A stretch of 64,000 nt of DNA from Methylobacterium sp. Leaf117 (GTDB lineage Bacteria; Pseudomonadota; Alphaproteobacteria; Rhizobiales; Beijerinckiaceae). How positions within the stretch are numbered: the stretch's first letter is position 1; the number at the start of each line of letters is the position of its first letter. A model generated the notes under the pieces. That model did no database searches. It saw only the letters and a list, made by a program, of their open reading frames with translations, and was not told the DNA's origin. The stretch spans positions 134,516 through 198,515 of the forward strand of contig NZ_LMNL01000023.1 of NCBI RefSeq assembly GCF_001422985.1. Reading direction: 5' to 3'. Shown piece after piece: positions 8,646-16,568 of this stretch. The translations under genes and the position numbers were made by a program.

Positions 8646-9896
8646 TCAGGCCCCGATGAACAACCCGGCGAGCGTCGCGCTCGTCAGGTTGGACAGGGTG
8701 CCGGCCAGGATCGCGCGCAGGCCGAAGCGGGCGATTTCCGCCCTGCGCTCCGGCGCGAGGCTGGCCAGGCTCGCGAGCTGGATCGCCACCGAGGTCAGGT
8801 TGGCGAAGCCGCACAGCGCGAAGCACAGGATCGCGGCCGTGCGCGGATCGAGGGTGCCGCCCTTGAGCACCGGCGAGAGCTGCGCGTAGGCCAGGAACTC
8901 GTTGAAGGCGATCTTCTGACCCAGCGCCCCGCCGACGAGGCCGGCTTGATCCCACGGCACGCCCATCAACCAGGCCAGCGGCGCGAACACCGCGCCGAGA
9001 AGGCCCTCCAGGCTCAAGGCGGGATAGCCGAGCAGGCCCCCCGTCCAGCCCATGAAGCCGTTCAGCAGGGCGATCAGCCCCGTGAACGCGATCAGCATCG
9101 CCCCCACCGAGACCGCCACGGCCAGCCCCTTCTGGGTGCCGTCGGCCGCCGCCTCGATCACGTTGACCGCCCGCGTCTCGCCGAAGGTCACCCGCGTGGT
9201 CGTCACCCGCGTGGGCTCCGTCGTCGGAACCAGGATCTTGGCGTAGAGCAAGCCCCCCGGGATCGCCATGACGCTCGCCGCCAGCAGATAGTCCATCGGA
9301 ACGCCGAGGGCCGCGTAGCCGGCCAGGATCGTGCCCGCCGTGGAGGCGGCCCCGCTCGACATCACGGCGAACAGCTCGGCCGAGGTCAGCGCCATCAGGA
9401 ACGGCCGCAGCGCGATGGCGATCTCGCTCTGGCCGATGGCGATGGTGATCACCGCCGAGAAGGTCTCGATCGGCGAGGTTCCGATCAGCCGCCGCAGCAC
9501 GGCGCCGATCCCGCGCGCGGCCGACTGCATCACCCCGAAATGATAGAGCACCGCGATCAGCGCCGAGACGTAGAGGATCTGCGGCAGGATGCGCAGGGCG
9601 AGGATGAAGCCGCTGCCACCGAACAGCTCGAACATCCGCGGTTCGACGAGGCCGCCGAACAGGAAGGCGGTGCCCCGGTCGCCGTAATTCAGAACGGTCT
9701 GGACGAAGCCCGCCGCCGCCGCGAGGCCGGCCCGGCCGGCCGGCACGAACAGCACCAGCGCGCCCAGCGCCACCTGCAGCGCCAGGGCCGACAGCACCAC
9801 CCGGGGCGAGATCGCCCGGCGGTTGGTGGAGAACAGCACCGCGACGGCGAGCAGCAGAGCCAGGCTCGCGCCCGCGTGAAAAAGCTTCTCGACCAT
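8646..9896 (-). CDS. nupC: Concentrative nucleoside transporter (NupC/CNT family)
   Basis: Inner-membrane permease of 416 residues importing nucleosides with H+ or Na+. ATG 9896 is preferred because it begins directly before the first membrane helix; the frame extends upstream to 9968 without hydrophobic content. CNT signatures are visible: the gate-like segment FGVMQSAARGIGAVLRRLIGTSPIET, ITIAIGQSEIAIALRPFL and LVGGALGQKIAFNEFLAYAQL, which contributes nucleoside and cation ligands. It is convergent with minE (33-base gap) and transcribed alone. The nucleoside specificity cannot be told. Confidence 0.94.
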   Translation of the reverse strand: MVEKLFHAGASLALLLAVAVLFSTNRRAISPRVVLSALALQVALGALVLFVPAGRAGLAAAAGFVQTVLNYGDRGTAFLFGGLVEPRMFELFGGSGFILALRILPQILYVSALIAVLYHFGVMQSAARGIGAVLRRLIGTSPIETFSAVITIAIGQSEIAIALRPFLMALTSAELFAVMSSGAASTAGTILAGYAALGVPMDYLLAASVMAIPGGLLYAKILVPTTEPTRVTTTRVTFGETRAVNVIEAAADGTQKGLAVAVSVGAMLIAFTGLIALLNGFMGWTGGLLGYPALSLEGLLGAVFAPLAWLMGVPWDQAGLVGGALGQKIAFNEFLAYAQLSPVLKGGTLDPRTAAILCFALCGFANLTSVAIQLASLASLAPERRAEIARFGLRAILAGTLSNLTSATLAGLFIGA

Positions 9897-10115
9897 GCCG
9901 CCCCGCTGTTTTGACGGTGCGGAGCAAGCCCGATGCCGCGGCGTTTGTCGCGGGCGAAGTCGGGGCATCCACCGAGAGCTGATCGCGGGGCGATCGGATG
10001 CCGTCGCCTCTTCGTCTCTGGACGCAGAGCGTGTTGCGCTCGTCCTCGTGGAGCGAGGCTCGCAGTCCGGTCCCAGCGATGGAGTCCGTCTGCGGAAAAT
10101 AACGGTGGTCGTCGT

Positions 10116-10622
10116 TCAATCCGGACGACGCCGCGCACGCTTCTTCGGCTTGGCCTTTTCGAGGCGCTCGATAACCGCCTTTGTCGATGCCGACGCCAGC
10201 AACGTTTGCCAGTCGTCGGGAGGGTTGCCTTTGTCGAGCATTCCCTTGAACACAAGATACGCGTCGGTCTTCGAGCCGTAGGTCCGCAACGTGTTCTCAT
10301 CGTTCACCCAGGCATAGATGACGACCTTTGCCTTGCTGTCATAACGGAAGAACAGGCGGAATCGGCCGTTGCCGAACTTGGCCCGAAACCAATGCTTTCG
10401 GGACCGCCCGAGTGTGTCGCCCTGGCGATATTCCTGCCGTGTCGGATCGGACGGAATCGTCTCGAAGATCAATTTCGCGATCATGGCGAGGAGCTTCGCC
10501 TGCGCCGTGGCCTGATAGCCTTTCGGATCGGCCGCCTTGGCTGCTTCGACAGCCGCCGTCGCCCTCTCGAGCTGATCGAGGAACAGTGGATGGGCGAAGA
10601 TCGTCCAGCCATCGGTCATCAT
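10116..10622 (-). CDS. yhaV: Type II toxin, YhaV family RNase
   Basis: 168-residue toxin of the YhaV family, RelE-superfamily ribonucleases that cleave mRNA and rRNA. It begins MMTDGWTIFAHPLFLDQLERA, a typical YhaV N-terminus, and carries the family core PTRQEYRQGDTLG, HWFRAKFGNGRFRLFFRYDS and VIYAWVNDENTLRTYGSKTDAY, with several candidate catalytic Arg/His residues. The tail is strongly basic (KAKPKKRARRRPD). Two ATGs (10622, 10619) are possible starts. It lies three bases downstream of the antitoxin gene in the same operon, the usual antitoxin-first order of prlF-yhaV. Full length, so the pair should be functional. Confidence 0.93.
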   Translation of the reverse strand: MMTDGWTIFAHPLFLDQLERATAAVEAAKAADPKGYQATAQAKLLAMIAKLIFETIPSDPTRQEYRQGDTLGRSRKHWFRAKFGNGRFRLFFRYDSKAKVVIYAWVNDENTLRTYGSKTDAYLVFKGMLDKGNPPDDWQTLLASASTKAVIERLEKAKPKKRARRRPD

Positions 10623-10625
10623 GGC

Positions 10626-10952
10626 TCAGAGCGTCACGGCTCCGTCGATATCTTCATTGAGATCGACGTTCATCCCGTCCGTGAGCGCCGTCATGCGTTC
10701 CGCGAGGTCAGCGGGGAAAGCCGCGATGTTCGCCGGGTTGCGGACCATGTCCTGCGCGAGGAACGCCAGGAATCCCTCGATCACCGGGTCCGTCTCCTCC
10801 TCCGCCTTGAGCAGGCTCACGCGACCGAACTCGTCGACGACGTAGGCGATCTCGCCGCCATAGCTCACGCCAAGTGCCCGACGCACGGCCTTGGGTACCG
10901 TCGTCTGACCCTTCGTGGTGATCTTGCTCCGCTCGCGAACCAGGATCGCCAT
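10626..10952 (-). CDS. prlF: Antitoxin PrlF (SohA), SpoVT/AbrB type
   Basis: About 108 residues. The N-terminal swapped-hairpin AbrB domain (ERSKITTKGQTTVPKAVRRALGV) binds the operator; the remainder neutralises YhaV. Two adjacent ATGs (10955 and 10952) follow the ribosome-binding sequence GGTGGAGG; the second has the better spacing. Immediately upstream lies an inverted repeat (10971-10986) that fits autorepression by the toxin-antitoxin complex. The C-terminal part (FAQDMVRNPANI-like helices, DLNEDIDG) matches the PrlF family. Confidence 0.93.
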   Translation of the reverse strand: MAILVRERSKITTKGQTTVPKAVRRALGVSYGGEIAYVVDEFGRVSLLKAEEETDPVIEGFLAFLAQDMVRNPANIAAFPADLAERMTALTDGMNVDLNEDIDGAVTL

Positions 10953-10970
10953 CATAGCCTCCACCGTTTG

Positions 10971-10986
10971 TAAGGAAAATTCCTTA
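10971..10986. promoter_or_regulatory. Inverted-repeat operator of the prlF-yhaV operon
   Basis: TAAGGAA-AA-TTCCTTA is a perfect 7+7 inverted repeat with a two-base centre, standing just upstream of the prlF ribosome-binding site. PrlF/AbrB-type antitoxins bind such symmetric AT-rich sites to repress their own promoter. Its position would block transcription initiation or the first step of elongation. Confidence 0.7.
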
Positions 10987-11235
10987 CTTCGCGGATGGGT
11001 AACTGGCAAGACGCGAAGTTCGCTGACGGTTCAGGATCGCGCTTTGCGATCGGGCGCCGAGCGTCCAGATTCGCGCGTGAGGCGTGACGGTGTCCGATGA
11101 TCCTGGACCATCGGCGGGGGGGGAACGCCCCAGATCTCAAGGCATCCCTGAAGAACGGGCTGTCATGACAGTGTCGCCCGCGCCTGCGATCCAGCGGCGA
11201 CCGGCGGCGGTTTGCCGGCAACGGGGCTGCCCGCG

Positions 11236-12264
11236 ATGCCGCGCCTTCTTACCGACACCACCGACCTGCCATGCCTGCTCTTCTCCATGGTGTTCGACGC
11301 CGAGGGTCGCGGGCGGCTGCTGGAGACCGGCGGCGGCCTGCCGGCGCCCGTCGCCGACGGCTTCCTCTGGCTGCATCTCGACCTCGTCGATGCGCGCCTT
11401 GACGAGCTGATCGCCGCCGGGCGCTTCGGGCCGCCGGCGCTCGCCGCCGCCACCTTCGCCCGCGACGGTCACCAGCGCGTGGTCATCGAGGGCAGCGATC
11501 TCGGCCTCGTGATCGCGGACCGGGAGCGCGAATTCGGTGGCCGCACCGCGGACGAGCCGGCCGGGCGTCTGCATTGTGTCCTGGGCGAACGCCTGCTGGT
11601 CAGCGGGCGCCGGCATGCCACCGCCGCCGCCGAGGCCGCCCGCGATGCGGTGCTGGCCGGGCGCCGCGTTCCGGCTCCGGCGGGGCTGCTGGAGCTGTTC
11701 GTCACCAGCGTCGCCGCCGCCCTCGATGCCTGCGCCCGGCGCTTCTCCGACGACCTCGACGCCATCGAGGACCGGATGCTCGACGAGGACCAGCCCGACG
11801 ACCCGAAACCGCTGGCGCCGATCCGCCGGCAGGCCGTGCGCCAGCATCGCCAGCTCGCGGGTCTCAGCGCGGTGTTCCACCGCCTCGAATCCGAGACCGA
11901 GGAGGCCGACGACGCCCTGCCGGTGGCGGTGGTGAGCATGGCCGCCCGCGTGGTCCAGCGGCTCGATTCGCTCCACCGCGACATGCTGGTCCTGTCCGAA
12001 CGCAGCCGCCTGCTGCAGGACGAGATCGCCGGCCGCACGGCCGCCGAGACCAACCGCCAGCTCTTCACCCTGTCGATCCTCACCGCCTTGTTCCTGCCGC
12101 CGACCCTGGTGACGGGCGTGTTCGGCATGAACACCAAGGGGCTGTTCCTCGGCGATTTCGAGAACGGCTCGCTCGTCGCCCTGGTCCTCTGCGGCCTCGC
12201 GGCGCTGGCCGTCTACGGCATGATCCGCCGCCTCGGGCTCGTCAAACGGCGTGCCGGATCGTAA
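11236..12264 (+). CDS. CorA-family metal transporter (ZntB-like)
   Basis: 342-residue CorA/ZntB protein, a pentameric divalent-cation channel or Zn2+/H+ transporter of the inner membrane. A large cytoplasmic domain with a long coiled helix (LFVTSVAAALDACARRFSDDLDAIEDRM...) precedes two C-terminal membrane helices. The first ends in the pore-mouth signature GMN (GVFGMNTKG), intact. The C-terminus is short and basic (RRLGLVKRRAGS), as in ZntB. ATG 11236 is chosen; the GTG at 11212 lies in frame but adds no family sequence. Substrate (Mg2+, Zn2+ or other) is undetermined; overall similarity suggests the ZntB branch. Confidence 0.88.
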   Translation: MPRLLTDTTDLPCLLFSMVFDAEGRGRLLETGGGLPAPVADGFLWLHLDLVDARLDELIAAGRFGPPALAAATFARDGHQRVVIEGSDLGLVIADREREFGGRTADEPAGRLHCVLGERLLVSGRRHATAAAEAARDAVLAGRRVPAPAGLLELFVTSVAAALDACARRFSDDLDAIEDRMLDEDQPDDPKPLAPIRRQAVRQHRQLAGLSAVFHRLESETEEADDALPVAVVSMAARVVQRLDSLHRDMLVLSERSRLLQDEIAGRTAAETNRQLFTLSILTALFLPPTLVTGVFGMNTKGLFLGDFENGSLVALVLCGLAALAVYGMIRRLGLVKRRAGS

Positions 12265-12384
12265 GCCGGCTTTCTGTCGCACGGCCCGGAGCCTGAAAAC
12301 ACCGCCGCCGCCGCAGGATCGTCATCGAAGCGTCACGTCAAGTCGCGAACGGTGCGCCAACAGCCTTCTGGAGCCTTTCCCCGC

Positions 12385-14745
12385 ATGGACTTCTTTCGCC
12401 GCTTCACCGTCCTGATGTGCGCGCCGAACTTCGATCCGGACGACCTCGAGGGTGTGCGCGTCCAGCAGATCATCGGTTCGGTCGAAAAGCTCGGCTTCGA
12501 GGTGGTACGGGCGCGCCGCGTCGAGGACGCGGCCATAGCGGTCCAGACCGATTCGGCCATCGGCTGCATGGTGGTGGATTGGGGCAAGCGCGGCCTCGAC
12601 GGCAAGGCGGCCGCCCTCATCAACCTCATGCGCAAGCGCGGGCTGGAAATGCCCATCGTGATCATGGTCCGCCGCAAGCGCCTGGAGGACATCCCGGTCG
12701 AGGTGCTGGACTTCATCGACGGCTACATCTTCCTCGCCGAGGAAACCCCGGACTACATCGCCCGCGGCCTGGTGAGCCGGGTCAAGCAATATGCCGAGAC
12801 CCTGAAGACGCCGTTCTTCGGCGCGCTGGTCGACTACGCCGAGCAGGGCAACCAGCTCTGGACCTGCCCCGGCCACAACGGCGGCATCTTCTACAACCGC
12901 TCGCCGATCGGGCGCATCTTCGTCGAGCATCTCGGCGAGGCGGTGTTTCGCGACGACCTCGACAACTCGGTGCTCGATCTCGGCGACCTCCTCGTCCACG
13001 AGGGGCCGGCCCTGAAGGCGCAGAAGGAGGCGGCCGTCATCTTCGGGGCCGAGAAGACCTACTTCGTCCTCAACGGCACCTCGGCCTCCAACAAGATCGT
13101 GCTCTCGGCCCTGGTGGCGGAGGGCGACCTCGTGCTGTTCGACCGCAACAACCACAAGGCCGCGCATCACGGCGCCCTGTTCCTCGGCGGCGCGATCCCG
13201 GTCTTCCTGGAGACCGACCGCAACGCCTACGGGCTGATCGGCCCGATGTACCACGAAGCCCTGGACGAGACGCGCATCCGCGAAAAGATCCGCGACAACC
13301 CGCTGATCACCGACCCGGAGGCCTGGCGACGCGAGCGGCCGTTCCGCGTGGCCGTGGTCGAGCAATGCACCTACGACGGCACGATCTACAACGCGCAGAT
13401 GATCCTCGATAAGATCGGGCATCTCTGCGACTACATCCTCTTCGACGAGGCCTGGGCGGGCTTCATGAAGTTCCACCCGCTCTTCGCCGGACGCTTCGCC
13501 ATGGGCCTGAAGGGCCTCGACGAGACCTCGCCCGGCATCATCGCCACCCAGTCGACCCACAAGCAGCTGGCGAGCTTCTCCCAGGCCTCGCAGATCCACA
13601 CCAAGGACAGCCACATCCGCGGCCAGACCCGGCGGATCGAACACCGGCGCTTCAACGAGACCTTCCTGGTCCACGCCTCGACCTCGCCGTTCTATCCCCT
13701 GTTCGCCTCCCTCGATGTCGGCGCGCAGATGATGAAGGGCCGCTCCGGCGTCGTCCTGTGGGACGATACCATCCGGCTCGGCATCGAGTGGCGCAAGAAG
13801 GTGCGCGCCATCCGCCGCGAGTTCGAGGAGAAGGAGGGCGATCCGCTCAAGCGCTGGTTCTTCGACCCCTTCGTGCCGGACACGGTCAAGGGACCGGACG
13901 GCCGGGTGCCTTGGGAAAGCCTCTCGACGGACGAGCTCGCCAGCAACGTGAAATATTGGGAGCTGACGCCGGGCGCCGACTGGCACGGCTTCACCCACGT
14001 GGCGCCCGACTACGCGATGACCGACCCCAACAAGCTCACCGTGCTGACGCCGGGCTTCAACCGGCACACCGGGGAATATGCCGAGCATGGGGTGCCGGCG
14101 CCGATCGTTGCCCAGTACCTGCGGGAAAACCGCATCGTGCCGGAGAAGAACGACCTCAACTCGCTGCTCTTCCTGCTGACGCCGGGTGTCGAATCCTCCA
14201 AGGCCGGCACGCTGATCTCGGGGCTGGTCGCCTTCAAGCGCCTGCACGACGACAACGTGCCCCTCGAGGAGGCGATGCCCGAGTTCGTGCGGCGGCGGCC
14301 CAACCGCTACAAGGGCGTGCGCCTGCGCGACCTCTGCGCCGACTTCCACGCCTTCCACCGCGAGCACGGCACCAGCACGCTTCAGCGCAAGCAGTTCGAG
14401 CCGGGCCACCTGCCCGAGATGGTGATGACGCCGAAGGAGGCGGTCCAGCAGCTCACCCGCAACAACGTCGATTACGTTCCGATCGCGGAGGCGGAGGGTC
14501 GTGTGGCGACGACCTTGCTTCTGGTCTACCCGCCGGGCATCGGCACGGTGCTGCCGGGCGAGCGATTGGACGAGCGGGCCAAACCCATGCTGGACTACTT
14601 CAAGATGTTCGAGCGCTCCGCGAACCTGTTCCCGGGCTTCGAGGCCGAGATCCAGGGCGTGTTCCGCGACGTCGATCCGGATGGGACGATCCGGTTCCAC
14701 ACCTACGTCATGCGAGAGCCCCGCGTCATGCGCGAGAGCCGCTGA
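12385..14745 (+). CDS. Orn/Lys/Arg decarboxylase (PLP fold type I)
   Basis: 786-residue pyridoxal-phosphate decarboxylase converting ornithine, lysine or arginine to the polyamine precursor with CO2 release; cytoplasmic. Three domains are seen: an N-terminal receiver-like wing (about 1-135), the aminotransferase-fold catalytic domain with the Schiff-base lysine in ATQSTHKQLASFSQASQIH (Lys393) and the cofactor-binding FDEAWAGF Asp, and the C-terminal domain (about 600-786). The length and lysine position are close to biodegradative arginine decarboxylase AdiA, but substrate cannot be fixed by eye. ATG 12385 is chosen because it begins the wing domain. The stop overlaps the acetyltransferase start (TGATG), so the two are coupled. 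Confidence 0.93.
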   Translation: MDFFRRFTVLMCAPNFDPDDLEGVRVQQIIGSVEKLGFEVVRARRVEDAAIAVQTDSAIGCMVVDWGKRGLDGKAAALINLMRKRGLEMPIVIMVRRKRLEDIPVEVLDFIDGYIFLAEETPDYIARGLVSRVKQYAETLKTPFFGALVDYAEQGNQLWTCPGHNGGIFYNRSPIGRIFVEHLGEAVFRDDLDNSVLDLGDLLVHEGPALKAQKEAAVIFGAEKTYFVLNGTSASNKIVLSALVAEGDLVLFDRNNHKAAHHGALFLGGAIPVFLETDRNAYGLIGPMYHEALDETRIREKIRDNPLITDPEAWRRERPFRVAVVEQCTYDGTIYNAQMILDKIGHLCDYILFDEAWAGFMKFHPLFAGRFAMGLKGLDETSPGIIATQSTHKQLASFSQASQIHTKDSHIRGQTRRIEHRRFNETFLVHASTSPFYPLFASLDVGAQMMKGRSGVVLWDDTIRLGIEWRKKVRAIRREFEEKEGDPLKRWFFDPFVPDTVKGPDGRVPWESLSTDELASNVKYWELTPGADWHGFTHVAPDYAMTDPNKLTVLTPGFNRHTGEYAEHGVPAPIVAQYLRENRIVPEKNDLNSLLFLLTPGVESSKAGTLISGLVAFKRLHDDNVPLEEAMPEFVRRRPNRYKGVRLRDLCADFHAFHREHGTSTLQRKQFEPGHLPEMVMTPKEAVQQLTRNNVDYVPIAEAEGRVATTLLLVYPPGIGTVLPGERLDERAKPMLDYFKMFERSANLFPGFEAEIQGVFRDVDPDGTIRFHTYVMREPRVMRESR

Positions 14746-15353
14746 TGGCGGGCGCGGCCGAGAGTGATCCCGACCTCGTCATCCGGCCCTCGTCGGATGC
14801 CGACGTGCCCGACATGGTGGACATCTACGCCCATCACATCCGGCGCGGCGTCGGCGATGTCGGGGATTTCGAGGCGGACCCGCTCCACCCGGACGACCTG
14901 AAGAAGCGCCGGAAGGCCATGCGCAAGAAGCGCCTGCCGCACCTCGTGGCCGACCGCGACGGGATCGTGGCCGGCTACGCCTACGCGGTTCCGTTCCGCA
15001 AGCGCCCGGCCTACCGCTACACCCTGAAGCACTCGATCTATGTCCACCACGAGCACCTGAACGCCGGGATCGGCCGGCGCCTGCTGCCGGCGCTGATCGA
15101 GGCCTGCGCGGCGGGTGGATACCGCCAGATGATCGGCTACATCGACGCGCAGAACGAGGCGTCCCTGCGCCTCCACGAGGCCTGCGGCTTCGTCCGCGTC
15201 GGGCTGCTGCCGGCGGTGGGCTACAAGTACGGACGCTGGAGCGACAGCGTCATGGTCCAGTGCGCGCTGGGCACAGGGTCTTCCGACCAGCCCGGCACCT
15301 GGACGCGCCCGGTGGAAGCCGTCGTCGCCGAGCACGACTGGATCGGCAAGTAG
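14745..15353 (+). CDS. GNAT-family N-acetyltransferase
   Basis: 202-residue acetyl-CoA-dependent acetyltransferase resembling the phosphinothricin acetyltransferase (PAT/MnaT) group. Motif A, with the acetyl-CoA pyrophosphate loop (LNAGIGRRLLPALIEA), and motif B (IDAQNEASLRLHEACGFVRVG) are intact, followed by the PAT-type GYKYGRWSDSVMVQ. Its first base is the last base of the decarboxylase stop. This tight pairing suggests it acts on the decarboxylase product or a related amine/amino acid, which is inference only; PAT-like enzymes also acetylate methionine sulfoximine/sulfone. Confidence 0.9.
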   Translation: MAGAAESDPDLVIRPSSDADVPDMVDIYAHHIRRGVGDVGDFEADPLHPDDLKKRRKAMRKKRLPHLVADRDGIVAGYAYAVPFRKRPAYRYTLKHSIYVHHEHLNAGIGRRLLPALIEACAAGGYRQMIGYIDAQNEASLRLHEACGFVRVGLLPAVGYKYGRWSDSVMVQCALGTGSSDQPGTWTRPVEAVVAEHDWIGK

Positions 15354-15402
15354 GGGGCGGATGCGGACGCGCCGAGGCGCGTCGCAGGTTCGCCGCCCCG
15401 GC

Positions 15403-15618
15403 CTATTGCTGCGTCCGGTTGATCAGCGCCTGAAGCGCCCGGGCGACCGCCTCGCTGACGTTCTTGCGGTACTTGCGGTGGACGAGCTGACCGTTGTGAT
15501 AGATGTCGTGCTCGACATAGAGCTTCTCGCCGTCCCAGCGGACGATGTTGTCGGTCTCGGTGGTCTCCTCGACGCCGAGATCCTCGCGAAAGGTAACGCC
15601 CCCGGCTTGCGCAAACAT
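15403..15618 (-). CDS. Small conserved-looking hypothetical protein
   Basis: 71 residues, acidic-to-neutral, no membrane helix. The sequence has the character of a folded small protein: NIVRWDGEKLYVEHDIYHNGQLVHRKYRK suggests beta strands, followed by a helix (VSEAVARALQALINRTQQ). ATG 15618 is preceded by AGGGACGAGC on the coding strand, a fair ribosome-binding site. Not recognised; its function is unknown. It sits convergent with the acetyltransferase. Confidence 0.7.
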   Translation of the reverse strand: MFAQAGGVTFREDLGVEETTETDNIVRWDGEKLYVEHDIYHNGQLVHRKYRKNVSEAVARALQALINRTQQ

Positions 15619-15707
15619 GGCTCGTCCCTGGTGATCGAAGCGGCTTTCCGGCTTCCTGGGCTGGCATTGTAGGCAGGCGCCGCGCGGTGCGCTACCCGAA
15701 ACGGGTT

Positions 15708-16388
15708 TCAGCGCACCGTGACCTGATCCTTGATCCGCTCGTACACCGCGCGGCTGAGGACGCGCTTCGACAGCAGCTCGCCGACGGAGGCATAGGGGCG
15801 CTTCTGCGCGATCGCGCGTCCGATCATGCCGCCGCCCCTGAGGGCGTTCAGCTCCGAGACGCTGCCCGTATTGAGGTCGATCACCGCCACGCCGCGCGGT
15901 CCCGCCGTTTCGGCGGCGTTGTCGATGGCCTGCTCGCCGGTGATCGGCGACGCCGGGCGGGCAGGGTCCCCGTTGCTGCGGCCGGGCGCGGGTGAGGCGG
16001 GCGGCGAGGAAGGTGGAAAGGCAGGCGGCGAGGCAGGCATCCGCGCGTCGGCGGTTGGAGTGGGAGCCGGGGCGGCCATCGGCGCCGTGGTCGGGGCTGG
16101 TGGTAATGGCGCGGCGGGCAAGGGCGCGGCGGGCAAGGGCGATGCCTGCGGCGCGGGTGCCGGCACGACAGGGCTTACCGGCCGCGTCACCGCCGGTGGG
16201 ACCACCGCCTGGGTTCCGGCCTTCCCGACGGAGGGCGGCGGAGTCACGGTCCGCGTCTCGGCCGAAGACTCGGTCGCTGTTTCGGTCGCGCCGTCCCCAT
16301 GCGGCCGGAGAAACTGGATGATCCCGGCAAGGACAGCCGCCACCACGATCAGTATGCCGACCCGCAGGATCGCTGAACCGCTGAGCAT
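15708..16388 (-). CDS. Membrane-anchored helix-hairpin-helix protein
   Basis: About 226 residues. An N-terminal membrane helix (AILRVGILIVVAAVLAGIIQFL) is followed by a long Pro/Ala-rich, probably unstructured stretch with short repeats (LPAAPLPAAPLPPAP). A C-terminal ComEA/PsbU-like helix-hairpin-helix domain follows (VIDLNTGSVSELNALRGGGMIGRAIAQKRPYASVGELLSKRV...). HhH domains of this type bind DNA without sequence preference, so a role in DNA uptake or envelope-associated DNA binding is possible. The start is uncertain: ATG 16388 begins just before the helix, and ATG 16415 adds nine residues. Confidence 0.8.
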   Translation of the reverse strand: MLSGSAILRVGILIVVAAVLAGIIQFLRPHGDGATETATESSAETRTVTPPPSVGKAGTQAVVPPAVTRPVSPVVPAPAPQASPLPAAPLPAAPLPPAPTTAPMAAPAPTPTADARMPASPPAFPPSSPPASPAPGRSNGDPARPASPITGEQAIDNAAETAGPRGVAVIDLNTGSVSELNALRGGGMIGRAIAQKRPYASVGELLSKRVLSRAVYERIKDQVTVR

Positions 16389-16568
16389 CGTGGGCGGCCT
16401 CGCCTTGGTGAACATTCGGTGACGACTACCATAGGGCGCAAAGTTAAGTCTCGCCGTCGAACCCTCTGTCCTCAAGAGCTTAGGGCCTCCGGCTGCGACA
16501 CGGACGCGGCCTGGACGCGACGCGAACGGGATCGACGGGGGCATCGGTCCCGGTCATGGTCCCGCTCG

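Noticed and set aside
12322..14700. A 792-codon open frame antisense to the decarboxylase gene
   Set aside because: It mirrors a well-identified gene in a GC-rich genome where stop codons are rare; the product is low-complexity (Asp/Gly/His/Arg-rich) with no domain.
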